64,000 bases of DNA. Source: Nemertoderma westbladi. Lineage: Eukaryota > Xenacoelomorpha > Nemertodermatida > Nemertodermatidae. This document shows, in pieces, positions 32,030 to 40,735 of this stretch; the stretch's first letter is position 1, and every line of letters begins with the position of its first letter. The position numbers and the translations under genes were made by a program. The notes beneath the pieces were generated by a model. That model ran no database searches. It was not told the DNA's origin and saw nothing but the letters and a program-made list of their open reading frames with translations. The DNA lies in NCBI GenBank assembly GCA_032718475.1, contig JAUCBJ010005572.1:1-64000 (forward strand), written 5' to 3'.

Positions 32030-33383
32030 TCCCTAAGGCCCTAATCTCTAATGCTACCCCTGTGCTATCATACTATCTACCTTATCTAAGGTCTAACTTG
32101 CTAACTATCTAACTTCTCTAACTCTAACTAACTCCTAACTCTACTAACTCTACTCTACTCTCTGCTAACTCTTACTACTTCTAGCTCTAACTAAAAGCCT
32201 CTAACTTTCTACTAACTCTAACTAGAACTCTCTAACTTTCTGCTAAGTCTACTAACTCTTTTCTAACTCTGACTAAAATCCTCCAACTAACTCTATCTCT
32301 ATCTACGTGGCGCTAACGGTGCCCACAACCACAACCGGTACTACGTACCCTCTTACTAACTCTATCTCCATCTACGTGGCGCTAACGGTGCCCACAACCA
32401 CAACCGGTACTACGTACCCTCTTACTAACTCTACCTCCATCTACGTGGCGCTAACGGTGCCCACAACCACTCTACTACTGCTTCTACTCTGCTACTATCT
32501 TTCTAACTCTACTAACTCTCTACTATCTCTAACTCTACTAGCTGGCACCCTATGTGCCCGTCTCTACCACTCTACTCTATCTACATCTCCACCTCCACTA
32601 ATACCTCTATCTACGTGGCGCTTGCGGTGCCCATAACCACTCCCTGCTACTACTTTCTACGTGGCGCTTCCGGTGCCCACAACCCCTCTTACTACTTTCT
32701 ACGTGGCGCTAACGATGCCCACAACCACTCTCTTGCTACTTTCTACGTGGCGCTTCCGGTGCCCACAACCCCCCTACTACTCGTGGCATGACAATATGCC
32801 ACACTCCCTTACCCCGCCGCCTTCTAACCTACTCTCCTTCTACGTGGCGCTTACGGTGCCCACAACCCCCCTACTACTACTCGTGGCATGACAATATGCC
32901 ACACTCCCTTACCCCGCCGCCTTCTAACTTCTCTACTACTACCTAACTTCTAACTGCTACTTCTTACTATCCTCTACTAATTATTATTTAATTATTTTAA
33001 TTATTTGTTTTTAATTAAATAATTATTTTCTTGTGGGAAGGGCGTCTCGCCCTCATTCCCACCCCCCTCAGTCCAAAATATTGGACGACTAAACCTCTTA
33101 ACTAGGGCGATTCTTCCAACAGGCACTCTCCCACTGCTGCTCTTGTAGGTCCTGTAGGATTCGCCGCTACTCGTGGCATGACAATATGCCACACTCCCTT
33201 GCCCCGCCGCCTTCTAACTCTACTCTCCTATCTTCGAACTACTTCTTACTTCTACTAACTATTATTTTAATTATTTAATTATTCATTAATATTTATTTAA
33301 ATTAAATAATTAATTTGTGTGGGAAGGGCGTCTCGCCCTCATTCCCACCCCCCTCAGTCCAAAATATTGGACGACTAAACCTC
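32030..33383 (-). repeat. Purine-rich 3' region of element A with hairpin arrays
   Basis: In element sense this is mostly AGTTAGAGTAGT-type purine sequence. It includes several GTGGGCACCG...CGCCAC units (about 32308-32870) and three perfect GTGGCAT/ATGCCAC hairpins at 32783-32802, 32883-32902 and 33173-33192. A 286-bp tandem duplication (33001-33170 against 33287-33456) repeats the end of ORF3 with the two hairpins that follow it. No pol-like coding sequence exists here, although this is where pol would be expected. Confidence 0.8.
33326..33372 (-). other. Two hairpins directly after the ORF3 stop, element A
   Basis: In element sense GTCCAA/TTGGAC (33372-33357) and GGGCG/CGCCC around AGA (33338-33326) form two short perfect stems, separated by a G-run. 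The block from GTCCAATATT to CGCCCTTCCC is nearly identical in B (60799-60845) and is duplicated within A (33040-33086). Confidence 0.75.
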
Positions 33384-35768
33384 CTAACTAGGGCGATTCT
33401 TCCAACAGGCACTCTCCCACTGCTGCTCTTGTAGGTCCTGTAGGATTCGCCGCACTCTCTTCGCCAATTCCATCTCACCAGGAATTGGTTCTCCCTCTTT
33501 CACCACCCTAAGGTTGGGTCTCTCCACCGTCTTCTTAACTAGCTCATCTCCTGGCATCAAAATGCCACCTCCCTCCTTGCTGTCTCCCGCCGGCAGAATG
33601 AATAGAAAGTGAAAGAACAGGCAGAACAGAAGGTAGCATAATAGTCCTATCCCTTTCCATCCTGCCTTCCTTCTCGACTTCCCCCTTGTCGGTATGCCTC
33701 CAACCCGGACCTGCGTCTCTTCCGGACACTCCTCTGGACACTCCTCTAGACACTCCTTCCGACACTCCTCCGGGCACTCCCCCGGAGTGTTGTCCTTCGG
33801 ACACCTCGCCGTCCGCTCCGCTCCATCTCCATACCGATGCTTGCTGGGAAACCTACTCTCCTCTGCCCACTTTCTTACTGTCACCTCCCTATCTGGCTCT
33901 ACTATCTCTTGTTTCTCCTCTACTTCCTCTGCGCCTGCGGTGCCTGGTAACATGCACCCTGATGTCTCTGTCACACTGCATGGGATCTTAGTTTTAACTG
34001 GGCCGCTAAGCATCCACCCGAACGGCGTGAGGATCGCCGTCGGATCCCGCTGCCTGTCTTCGCCGAAGACCGTCTTCGTTCTCTCGTGGGCCGTCGGGCA
34101 GTCCATCCCTACTATAATGGACACCTTCCTAACGTCCACCGTTGGTATTGAGAAATCGATACCGTCCAGGAATCTATATTGCTCGACCTCAATGTTGGTT
34201 GGTCGCCTGGCGTTGATGTTTATCGATTCTATGACGTGGATGGGGTCGATCGTCGCCCCATAGCCGCATCCCGGTGCAATCGCTGCTATCCTGCACCGCC
34301 CCGTCCTCGTCTCCAGGACCTCATCTTTACTCGAGACGGTAGTTACCGCCATTCTGTTCGGCCTCGTCTTTAGCCCTATCTCTTCGGCCACCCAGTTCTC
34401 CACCAGCGTGAAGGCTGCTCCGCTGTCGACCAGCATTAACGTCGTTACTGATCGACCGCCCTCTCCTGATATCTTTACTGGTACTACCCCGAGTAGTACT
34501 TTTCTCTTCTTCTCCTCTTCTGTCGTGCTTGTGGCCATTGCCTGGCCTCCAGTCTCGGACTCTCTAACTGCTGTTTCTTTACACTCTCCGGGTCTGTGTC
34601 CTTCTAACACACATCGATGACATAGTCCGTTTGCGTCTGTGTAGGCTACACGATCTTGTTTGGGCAACGCTTGCCAGTGCTTACAACTCCTGGTCTTATG
34701 TGTTCCGTCCCGATGTAATTGACATTCGAATCCTGGATTATAGCGTTCCCTGTATAGTCCCTCACGTATCGCGCCTAGGTTTATATGTACCGATTTAGTG
34801 TTTTGGTTGTCTGTATTCGGCCTACTGGGTACATTGGGATTATGTTTATTTATGGTGTTATTTTCTTTCTGTCCCTGCCACGGTGTGGCCCTACTACCAG
34901 CTAACTGTGGACTAGCAGTCCCCTGTGTGGCCGCATGTGGTAGTGATTGTCCTACTCTCGGGAATGGATCTGCAGGATCGTGTTCGGGTTTATGGCTTGT
35001 CCCCAAACTATCCTCGCTATAGACTGGGTCTGTTATTAGTTCGGCTTCATAGTTGAGGAAGCTCGACATCTCTTCTAAGCCCGGTTCCGCACCCTTCTTC
35101 TCCCGTGTGGAGAAGGCTATCTTCCTCCACTTCCTTCGTAACCAGATCGGCAGTGCCTGCGCTATCGTGGTGATGTTGTTAGACGCGTTGAGTTCGTATG
35201 GTGCGTCTAGCGTCTTTAACACGATTAACGCCTTCTCGACCTTGTTTGCAAAGGTCCTTATGCTAACGGGATTGTCCTGTAGGCCATCCGATGTTATGCC
35301 TCTCAGGGTTTGCCGGATGATCTTGGCCGGGTGCCCGTATTCCCTATCTAGCGCCCGCCATGCTGTTGTGAAGCCGCCCTCGATGCCCTGGTATTGCCTC
35401 ACGATGTCGTATGCTGGGCCTCCTGTATATACTTGCAGATATTTTAGGCACTCCGCCTGCATCAAGTTCTTACTTAATATTTCGTTACTATACATGCGCC
35501 GAAACTGTAGATATTCTTCCGGCCTACTCCCATCGAATTTAAATGGTTCCACAGGTGGTAACTCGATCCTAGTTTTTAATGCATCGATTAATGTGGCCAT
35601 TCCCATCGCTTGCGCTTCTAATGGGTTCGATGGATGTTGTATAGTTTCTCTTGTTGGGTACGGTCCGTTCGTCCTATCTGTTGTTGATTTAATTTGTTGC
35701 GTCGGATATATCATTGGGGGTAACGGCCCCCTCCATATTTCCGTGTCGCACGATCTGTTCTCGTCCAA
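33384..35768 (-). CDS. Element A ORF3: BEL/Pao-like Gag-protease with C-terminal membrane segment
   Basis: The frame is open from the G-run at 35845-35836. It has no ATG until about residue 19 counted from 35768, so expression by frameshift from ORF2 is likely. Domains in order: a DUF1759-type Gag region (about 70-260, PFKFDGSRPEEYLQFRR), a CHRCVLEGHRPGEC knuckle (about 370-385), a DUF1758-type aspartic protease with VDSGAAFTLV (Asp about 447), and the TPFGWMLSGPV block (about 588) that in BEL/Pao leads into RT. Instead of RT there is a Cys/Glu-rich repeat (CPEECRKECLEECPEE, about 660-690), a basic patch and a hydrophobic segment (about 703-725, CYLLFCLFFHFLFILP). Another 70 residues follow before the stop. 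All of this is conserved in B. Confidence 0.85.
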   Translation of the reverse strand: MDENRSCDTEIWRGPLPPMIYPTQQIKSTTDRTNGPYPTRETIQHPSNPLEAQAMGMATLIDALKTRIELPPVEPFKFDGSRPEEYLQFRRMYSNEILSKNLMQAECLKYLQVYTGGPAYDIVRQYQGIEGGFTTAWRALDREYGHPAKIIRQTLRGITSDGLQDNPVSIRTFANKVEKALIVLKTLDAPYELNASNNITTIAQALPIWLRRKWRKIAFSTREKKGAEPGLEEMSSFLNYEAELITDPVYSEDSLGTSHKPEHDPADPFPRVGQSLPHAATQGTASPQLAGSRATPWQGQKENNTINKHNPNVPSRPNTDNQNTKSVHINLGAIREGLYRERYNPGFECQLHRDGTHKTRSCKHWQALPKQDRVAYTDANGLCHRCVLEGHRPGECKETAVRESETGGQAMATSTTEEEKKRKVLLGVVPVKISGEGGRSVTTLMLVDSGAAFTLVENWVAEEIGLKTRPNRMAVTTVSSKDEVLETRTGRCRIAAIAPGCGYGATIDPIHVIESININARRPTNIEVEQYRFLDGIDFSIPTVDVRKVSIIVGMDCPTAHERTKTVFGEDRQRDPTAILTPFGWMLSGPVKTKIPCSVTETSGCMLPGTAGAEEVEEKQEIVEPDREVTVRKWAEESRFPSKHRYGDGAERTARCPKDNTPGECPEECRKECLEECPEECPEETQVRVGGIPTRGKSRRKAGWKGIGLLCYLLFCLFFHFLFILPAGDSKEGGGILMPGDELVKKTVERPNLRVVKEGEPIPGEMELAKRVRRILQDLQEQQWESACWKNRPS

Positions 35769-35826
35769 GGGGTTCGATGTTCTCGCTCCTATTGGGGTAT
35801 ATTGTTGATATTGTGATGGGGGAATG

Positions 35827-36777
35827 TCACCCTGTCCCCCCCCCCACCGGTATGTTTGGTACTGGGGTTGATGTTAATATATTGGGGCCCATACATCTAT
35901 CTACAATGACTCTCCCCTCCCCTGGATATATGTTATGTCCCTGGAAATTATAGTCATGCTGCTGTACCGGTACCGATATAGGCCTATTCACTTCTTGCCT
36001 ACCTACCGGTATGTACTCCGCGACTTCCGGGTTTAATCCCGTCGTCCGCGCTACCCTATCGCCTACTCTATCTCTCCCAGCATGGCCTATAATAGTATGT
36101 GCAGTAAGGCCTACAGTATGTCCTGCAGTCTGCATGTGCCCTTCCGAATCGAAGTTTATTCTTCGCGAATCTCGAATCTCCCCGCGACTACCGTACTCTC
36201 GATCGGCAGCTATATCCCGTCGGGAAGCTTCTCTTCGATCCCCATTCCTGTTCTCTTCTTCGTATCGGTACATCCTGTACCCCTCTCTTGGCGTGCGGTG
36301 CGTTTCTCCGGGGCGACGGCAATCTCCCGAAGTTCGACCCCACTGACTCCCTAACTCCATCTCTACTATCGACGGCTCGCTATCCGTCCTCGCTCTCCTA
36401 TCGTTCGTGGCGACACTTCTTCTACTATCTTCTCTTCTTCTCTTTTCGACCTCTCGGTTAAACTCTACTAATCTTCTTCTATCTTCAACCCCTCTATTAA
36501 ACTCTACTAATCTTCTCTCTTCTGACTGGGCTCGACGTTCCGTCGCCCGCCCTTTCGCGACGTCAACCTGTCTCTCTCTGCTCGATCGCACGCCGCTGGG
36601 GATACTCGCAATCCCCCTATTACTCTCCGTCGCCGGGTATTGCGGTTTACCTGATTCGGCCCGCGCATTATCCGCTGACGGCTGTGGGACACTCTCTGCC
36701 CCCCCTCTCTCTCTACTAATCCCTCGCGGCGGGGTGCCCGTAGCCCCCCCCCCCCCACCCGCTACTTCTAACTTCAC
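35827..36777 (-). CDS. Element A ORF2: Arg/Glu-rich Gag region
   Basis: This 316-codon frame begins without an ATG, since its first codon is GTG after an upstream stop. It is strongly charged, with RRLVEFNREVE repeats. The second half (EPSIVEMELGSQWGRT, RTPREGYRMYRYE, then MGPNILTSTPVPNIP) is highly conserved in B. It ends at a TGA just after a G10 run (35845-35836), where ORF3 is open in the +1 frame. The missing ATG and shared G-run arrangement in B suggest it is the middle part of a frameshifted Gag polyprotein. I do not recognise a domain. Confidence 0.65.
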   Translation of the reverse strand: MKLEVAGGGGGATGTPPRGISRERGGAESVPQPSADNARAESGKPQYPATESNRGIASIPSGVRSSRERQVDVAKGRATERRAQSEERRLVEFNRGVEDRRRLVEFNREVEKRRREDSRRSVATNDRRARTDSEPSIVEMELGSQWGRTSGDCRRPGETHRTPREGYRMYRYEEENRNGDRREASRRDIAADREYGSRGEIRDSRRINFDSEGHMQTAGHTVGLTAHTIIGHAGRDRVGDRVARTTGLNPEVAEYIPVGRQEVNRPISVPVQQHDYNFQGHNIYPGEGRVIVDRCMGPNILTSTPVPNIPVGGGTG

Positions 36778-37050
36778 TATCTCTTACTACACTTCTGCGT
36801 CCCTCTTGTCGGACACTCTCTACCCCCTTTCTCTCGCCACTAATCTTCTGTGGTGGGGCGCCCGTAGCCCCCCCCCCCCCCACCAGCCACTTCTAACTTC
36901 ACTACCTCTTACTACACTTCTACACCCCTCTTGTGGGGCATTCTCTGCCCCCCCTCTCTCGCCGCTAATCTCATGTGGTGGGGCGCCCGTAGCCCCCCCC
37001 CCCCCCACTCGCCACATCTAACTTCACTATCTCTTACTTCGTCTCTACAC
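36730..37050 (-). repeat. G-run tandem repeat joining ORF1 and ORF2, element A
   Basis: Three units spaced 122-124 bp each contain a run of about 11-14 G, then CTACGGGCGCCCCACCAC and purine-rich sequence (element sense). The spacing is not a multiple of three, so each unit is read in a different frame, giving GGGGLRAPHH or GGGGATGAPP. ORF1 ends within this array and ORF2 opens within it. Two similar units occur in B at about 57300-57500. Confidence 0.8.
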
Positions 37051-38522
37051 CCCTCTCTAGTCGACACACTGTCTCTACTGCGGCCGGGTCTATTCACCCC
37101 CGCCTCTCTCTCTACTACTGCGTGGCCTACCAGGCCCACCTCGGGTTGGCTCAACCGCGCCACTTCCTGCCTACTAACTACGTGGCCTACCAGGCCGCCG
37201 TCTGCCGGGCTATACACGTCTGACGCGTTCACATTAATAGCACCATTCCCAATATTATTTGTTAAATCAATTAAATTATTAGAATTTGAAACGGAATTAT
37301 TTAAATTATTTAAGTTAGAATTATTATTATTTTCAAAATTTAAATTGCTATTCGAATTATTTGAATTATTTTGATTATTCTGAATATTTGAATTAATATT
37401 ATTATTTGAATTTAAACTTAAATTACTACTACCGGGTAAGATATTTCCTGTAATAAAGGGATTAGGGTTATTTACTACGGTACTATTAATACCAATATTT
37501 CCTAACGCACTACTACTACCCCCCCCCCCCCCGCCCGTACGGTTACTGTACATACTGTAAGTGTACCGCACGCTCTGTTCTCTTGCCTCACGCTCTTCGC
37601 GTTCACTCTCTCGCTCCTTCCTTCCCCTCAGTCGCCACTCTAATTCTTCCATTTTTAATTTATATGCCATGCGTTCACTCTCTCGCACCCGTCTTTCTTT
37701 TGCGGAGGATGTAGCAGACTTATAGGTTGCGACGGACTCCCGCCGCCCCTCCGTCCTACTAACTTTCCCCCGCTCTCCGGGGTTCTCGCTGACCAACGAG
37801 ACCGAATCCTCGGAGCTAACCTCGGATTCGCCCTCGTGCGGTCCCGCCCAACCCACTAACTCAACTTCCCTGGCATCGACTAAGTATGGCCCTATGTACA
37901 CTACACCAGGCCCCATACCCCTACGTTCCCATAGCCCAAACAGTTCGAAGGCAACCCCTCTCGCTCTCTCCTCGGCCAGTTCTCCCTGCCCAGAACGCAC
38001 TAGGTAATCAAAGTATCTGTTCGACTCACCTAGTCGTCTCCTCAACTTCACCTGGTCTATCTCAACCCCTCCTCTAGCTTCCTTCAGTTGTTCCCGGGTC
38101 GCGGCGTAGGCTCGTCGAAGTCGATCAGAAACCCCGACATCCTCGTCGCCGACCTCCCTTCCATCTCTCCGGGTCCGACGTCGTACCGGCAGCCCCACCG
38201 TTGCCGTTCTGGTGGGCCGTCCGTCGCCCTCGGCCTGTGGCTGGCCGGCGACATCGGTACGTCGACCCTCGCTCCGTGTCGACTCGTCTTTCTCCTCTCC
38301 CGTCTCACTCTCTCCTCTACTCGACTCGCTCTCTCCTCGTAGACGACCCCCCACATCTTGGTTCGCCGGGTTGCTCGTTATCGACGTGGCGTCAACCGGC
38401 GTCGACGTGGTCGACGTAGCATCGACCGGCGTCGTGGGTTCGTATCGTATCGCCGTGGCCTCGCGGATCGTTAGATCGTCGTCCGGGGTCCGCGGCGGTG
38501 TCGTTCCTCTCTCTCGACTCAT
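36912..38522 (-). CDS. Element A ORF1: Gag-like, coiled coil and Asn-rich
   Basis: ATG 38522 is the first ATG (MSRERG); the frame extends 19 codons further up from a GTG. The 536-residue protein has a polar N-terminus, a conserved block VVYIGPYLVDAREVELVGWA (about 240), a charged helical segment (about 300-340), a G-run coding Gly (37518-37531), an Asn/Ser-rich stretch (about 370-440), and a tail of GLVGHVV-type repeats. It ends inside the G-run array. Element B retains the same order in decayed form. No known domain is recognised. The position and composition fit an N-terminal Gag or assembly region. Confidence 0.65.
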   Translation of the reverse strand: MSRERGTTPPRTPDDDLTIREATAIRYEPTTPVDATSTTSTPVDATSITSNPANQDVGGRLRGESESSRGESETGEEKDESTRSEGRRTDVAGQPQAEGDGRPTRTATVGLPVRRRTRRDGREVGDEDVGVSDRLRRAYAATREQLKEARGGVEIDQVKLRRRLGESNRYFDYLVRSGQGELAEERARGVAFELFGLWERRGMGPGVVYIGPYLVDAREVELVGWAGPHEGESEVSSEDSVSLVSENPGERGKVSRTEGRRESVATYKSATSSAKERRVRESERMAYKLKMEELEWRLRGRKERESEREEREAREQSVRYTYSMYSNRTGGGGGGSSSALGNIGINSTVVNNPNPFITGNILPGSSNLSLNSNNNINSNIQNNQNNSNNSNSNLNFENNNNSNLNNLNNSVSNSNNLIDLTNNIGNGAINVNASDVYSPADGGLVGHVVSRQEVARLSQPEVGLVGHAVVEREAGVNRPGRSRDSVSTREGCRDEVRDSEVRCGEWGGGGLRAPHHMRLAAREGGQRMPHKRGVEV

Positions 38523-38579
38523 CTTCGTCTTTAGTGATTGGTGGCTGGTGGTTATTGAGTTTATCCAGGGCAGCAGCAC

Positions 38580-38678
38580 GGATTTAGTTACTGCCGAAGG
38601 GTTTAGTTACTAGCTAGGGCAGCAGTTGGTTTTAGTTACTGTTACAGTTTAACTAGGGCGGCAGCTCGATTTAGTTAC
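38580..38678 (-). repeat. Leader repeats of element A
   Basis: In element sense the leader starts GTAACTAAATCGAG directly after the LTR. GTAACTAAA recurs about four times, alternating with CTGCTGCCCTAG-type blocks. No canonical tRNA-complementary primer-binding site beginning TGG is apparent. B's leader differs. Confidence 0.6.
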
Positions 38679-39212
38679 TGTGACGGGATCCAGGAGGGAT
38701 CCCGATTTATCCGATGTTTAGTTCACGCGTCCCCGCCGTGTGTAAAGAGTAAAATGAGTTCTGATGTTCGGTGTATATAATGATCAGTCTAATAAGATAT
38801 AGATATAGGTTGTTGTACACGGAAGGCGGGATACGGTAACTAAAGTCCCGGTCCTTCCCTAGCTAAACTATCTAACCTAACTAGCACCAATATGATACTG
38901 GGATAACTGACTGGTATGATTACTGGTAACTGGTTATATTGCACGGTGGCCTTATTGCTGTACCTAATCGATGCCTTTCCCCCCCTCTGATTGGTTGATA
39001 CCCTTGTTGGCGCCCTTTGGAGTGTTTCCCTTCACTCCCTGTGTTCTCTCTCGGTTAGGGGTTTGGCCCCTGACCTCCATTGTGTGTTTCTCCTTCCCTT
39101 CCCACTTTATTGGGGTAACACGAGGTTGATATTGGTAATCAACCTCGTGCTCCCAATATTGCTTAATGGCTCACTCTATGGGTTTGTGTTAGCGGAATTG
39201 GATAAGCTAACA
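38679..39212 (-). repeat. 5' LTR of element A
   Basis: This 534-bp LTR reads the same as 31147-31680. It carries TG...CA ends and the same internal hairpin (about 39108-39158). Its outer side abuts the CAAAT target duplication and the interrupted Harbinger relic. Confidence 0.9.
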
Positions 39213-39700
39213 CAAATTTCCACCTATTGTTTACATGGTATCCAATGCGGCGTTAAGTAATGTTCCCTTAGTGGTCATAACTTAACGCCGTCATGGTTTA
39301 CCACGTAAACAATAACACCAAATACAATACTAAATGTACAGGCCAATACAATGCTGTAATGTCCTCGAAAGTTGTAAAGTTCTAAATAACAACTCGCTGG
39401 TAATAGTAACGGCGTTGAGTAATGTTACAATTTTGGTATAAAGTATATAACATAAATGTTATATACTGTAGCTGCTATAATTTATAAACATTAATTACTT
39501 TCTGATTGGTTGTCAATGCTGGAAATGCCAGCTTTCAACTTTCATGTAAGATAGAACTAGTGCATTTTGAAAGTTGAAAGTTGCATGTTGAAAGTTTACT
39601 GTTATGTGTGAACGTAAAACGTCCCCATAGGATACGATATGTTCTGTCTTTTAATTGATAGTTGAATGTTGAAAGTTGAAAGTTTGTGACTCGGGCCTTA

Positions 39701-40735
39701 TGACGGATTTAATGTAGTTTCATTTCCCTATTAAACATATTTATATTTTAACGAAATTATTGGAACGAAAGCTCAATGAAAAGTGATGAAATGGAAAAGA
39801 TAAGAATCATTTTATTTATTGTCTGTATTTGAAAATATTTTTATTCAAGCAAGAAGGAAAAACATACCGGTAGGCGCTAAGTGTGATATGAGCATAATTA
39901 ATTAGAGGATGACTTTAATTGGAATTTATATAAGTTACACTAAAAAGTATAAGTTTTAATATTTTGTTGTTTAAAATGCACCTTTCTTTTAATCTGTAAC
40001 ATTTAGCAACGCATATCAACCATTACTGTGTTATTTTACTTTATTTTTAATGTTGTGTTGTTGTTATTCTCCTTTACCAAGGGGAACGGGAATGTTCCCA
40101 CCCCACCACCATCTGACCTTATTGCATTACATTTGTTTTCAATATTTTGTATTTTCCGATTTTTCATTTAAACTTATCAACTATCGTGATAAAATGGCTA
40201 CCTATAATGTCACATAAAAATTAACTGAAATATAACCAATAAATTATTTATTATAATTATAAATTATGATACCCCAAATAATTATTTAGTACCAAAAGCA
40301 ATTATTCAGCATTAAATAAATAAACAGTCTCCCCAAAAACGAATTATCCTTACCTGATCGGATATTTAATTTTGGTAAATCCTTCCCAAATTTAATGGCA
40401 AAACCCCAAAATATATACAAATTCCCACAAAATGGATTACGATTTCACCAAACAAAACAGATATACTCCAAAAATATATACATATCCCCCGAAAAAATAT
40501 ATTTACATTTTCCCGAATTAAATATATATAATATATTCTCCTCAGGGGCGATTTTTTCTGAATCATATATTATACACATTTTGATATGATTTTTGAATTT
40601 TTTTTTATTTTTATTTTGATTCTTGATTTTGATATGATTTGTTATAGTATTATAAAAATATACAGTAATATAAATAAATAATAAGCATTTCTATGGTTGT
40701 TGATGTATAATTAATGTCGAAAATCTATGTTCTAC
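39701..40735. other. AT-rich non-coding stretch
   Basis: It is very AT-rich, with many ATATATAC runs around 40390-40560 that produce chance ORFs on both strands. I see no gene or defined element. Confidence 0.4.

Larger units (their letters stand above)
31147..39212 (-). mobile_element. Element A: BEL/Pao-like LTR element without pol
   Basis: This 8.07-kb insertion has two 534-bp LTRs and a 5-bp target duplication CAAAT (31142-31146 and 39213-39217). In element sense it holds a repeat-rich leader, a Gag-like region in three frames (ORF1 36912-38522, ORF2 35827-36777, ORF3 33384-35768), a 1.7-kb purine-rich 3' region, a polypurine tract and the 3' LTR. ORF3 carries BEL/Pao-type Gag, zinc-knuckle and aspartic protease domains. 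No reverse transcriptase, RNase H or integrase is encoded anywhere inside. The LTRs read as identical, so movement was recent and presumably used enzymes supplied in trans. Element B at 54622-62558 is a diverged relative in the opposite orientation. Confidence 0.88.
30179..39697. mobile_element. PIF/Harbinger-type relic split by element A
   Basis: The left end GGCCCGGGTCACA (30179) and right end TGTGACTCGGGCC (to 39697) form terminal inverted repeats. They continue inward with TTTCAACTTTCAACATTCAAC-type sequence on both sides. A 3-bp target duplication TTA flanks them (30176-30178 and 39698-39700), as expected for Harbinger elements. Without element A (31147-39212) the relic would be about 1.45 kb. 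Its only coding trace is a Harbinger transposase N-terminus at 30472-30726. Repeated internal motifs (GTCCCGGTTCACACAT near 30255) suggest older internal rearrangement. Confidence 0.75.

Noticed and set aside
31728-38613. Plus-strand Ser/Pro/Leu-rich ORFs in element A
   Set aside because: Antisense of the purine-rich, Arg/Glu-coding strand; the Gag and protease motifs are on the minus strand.
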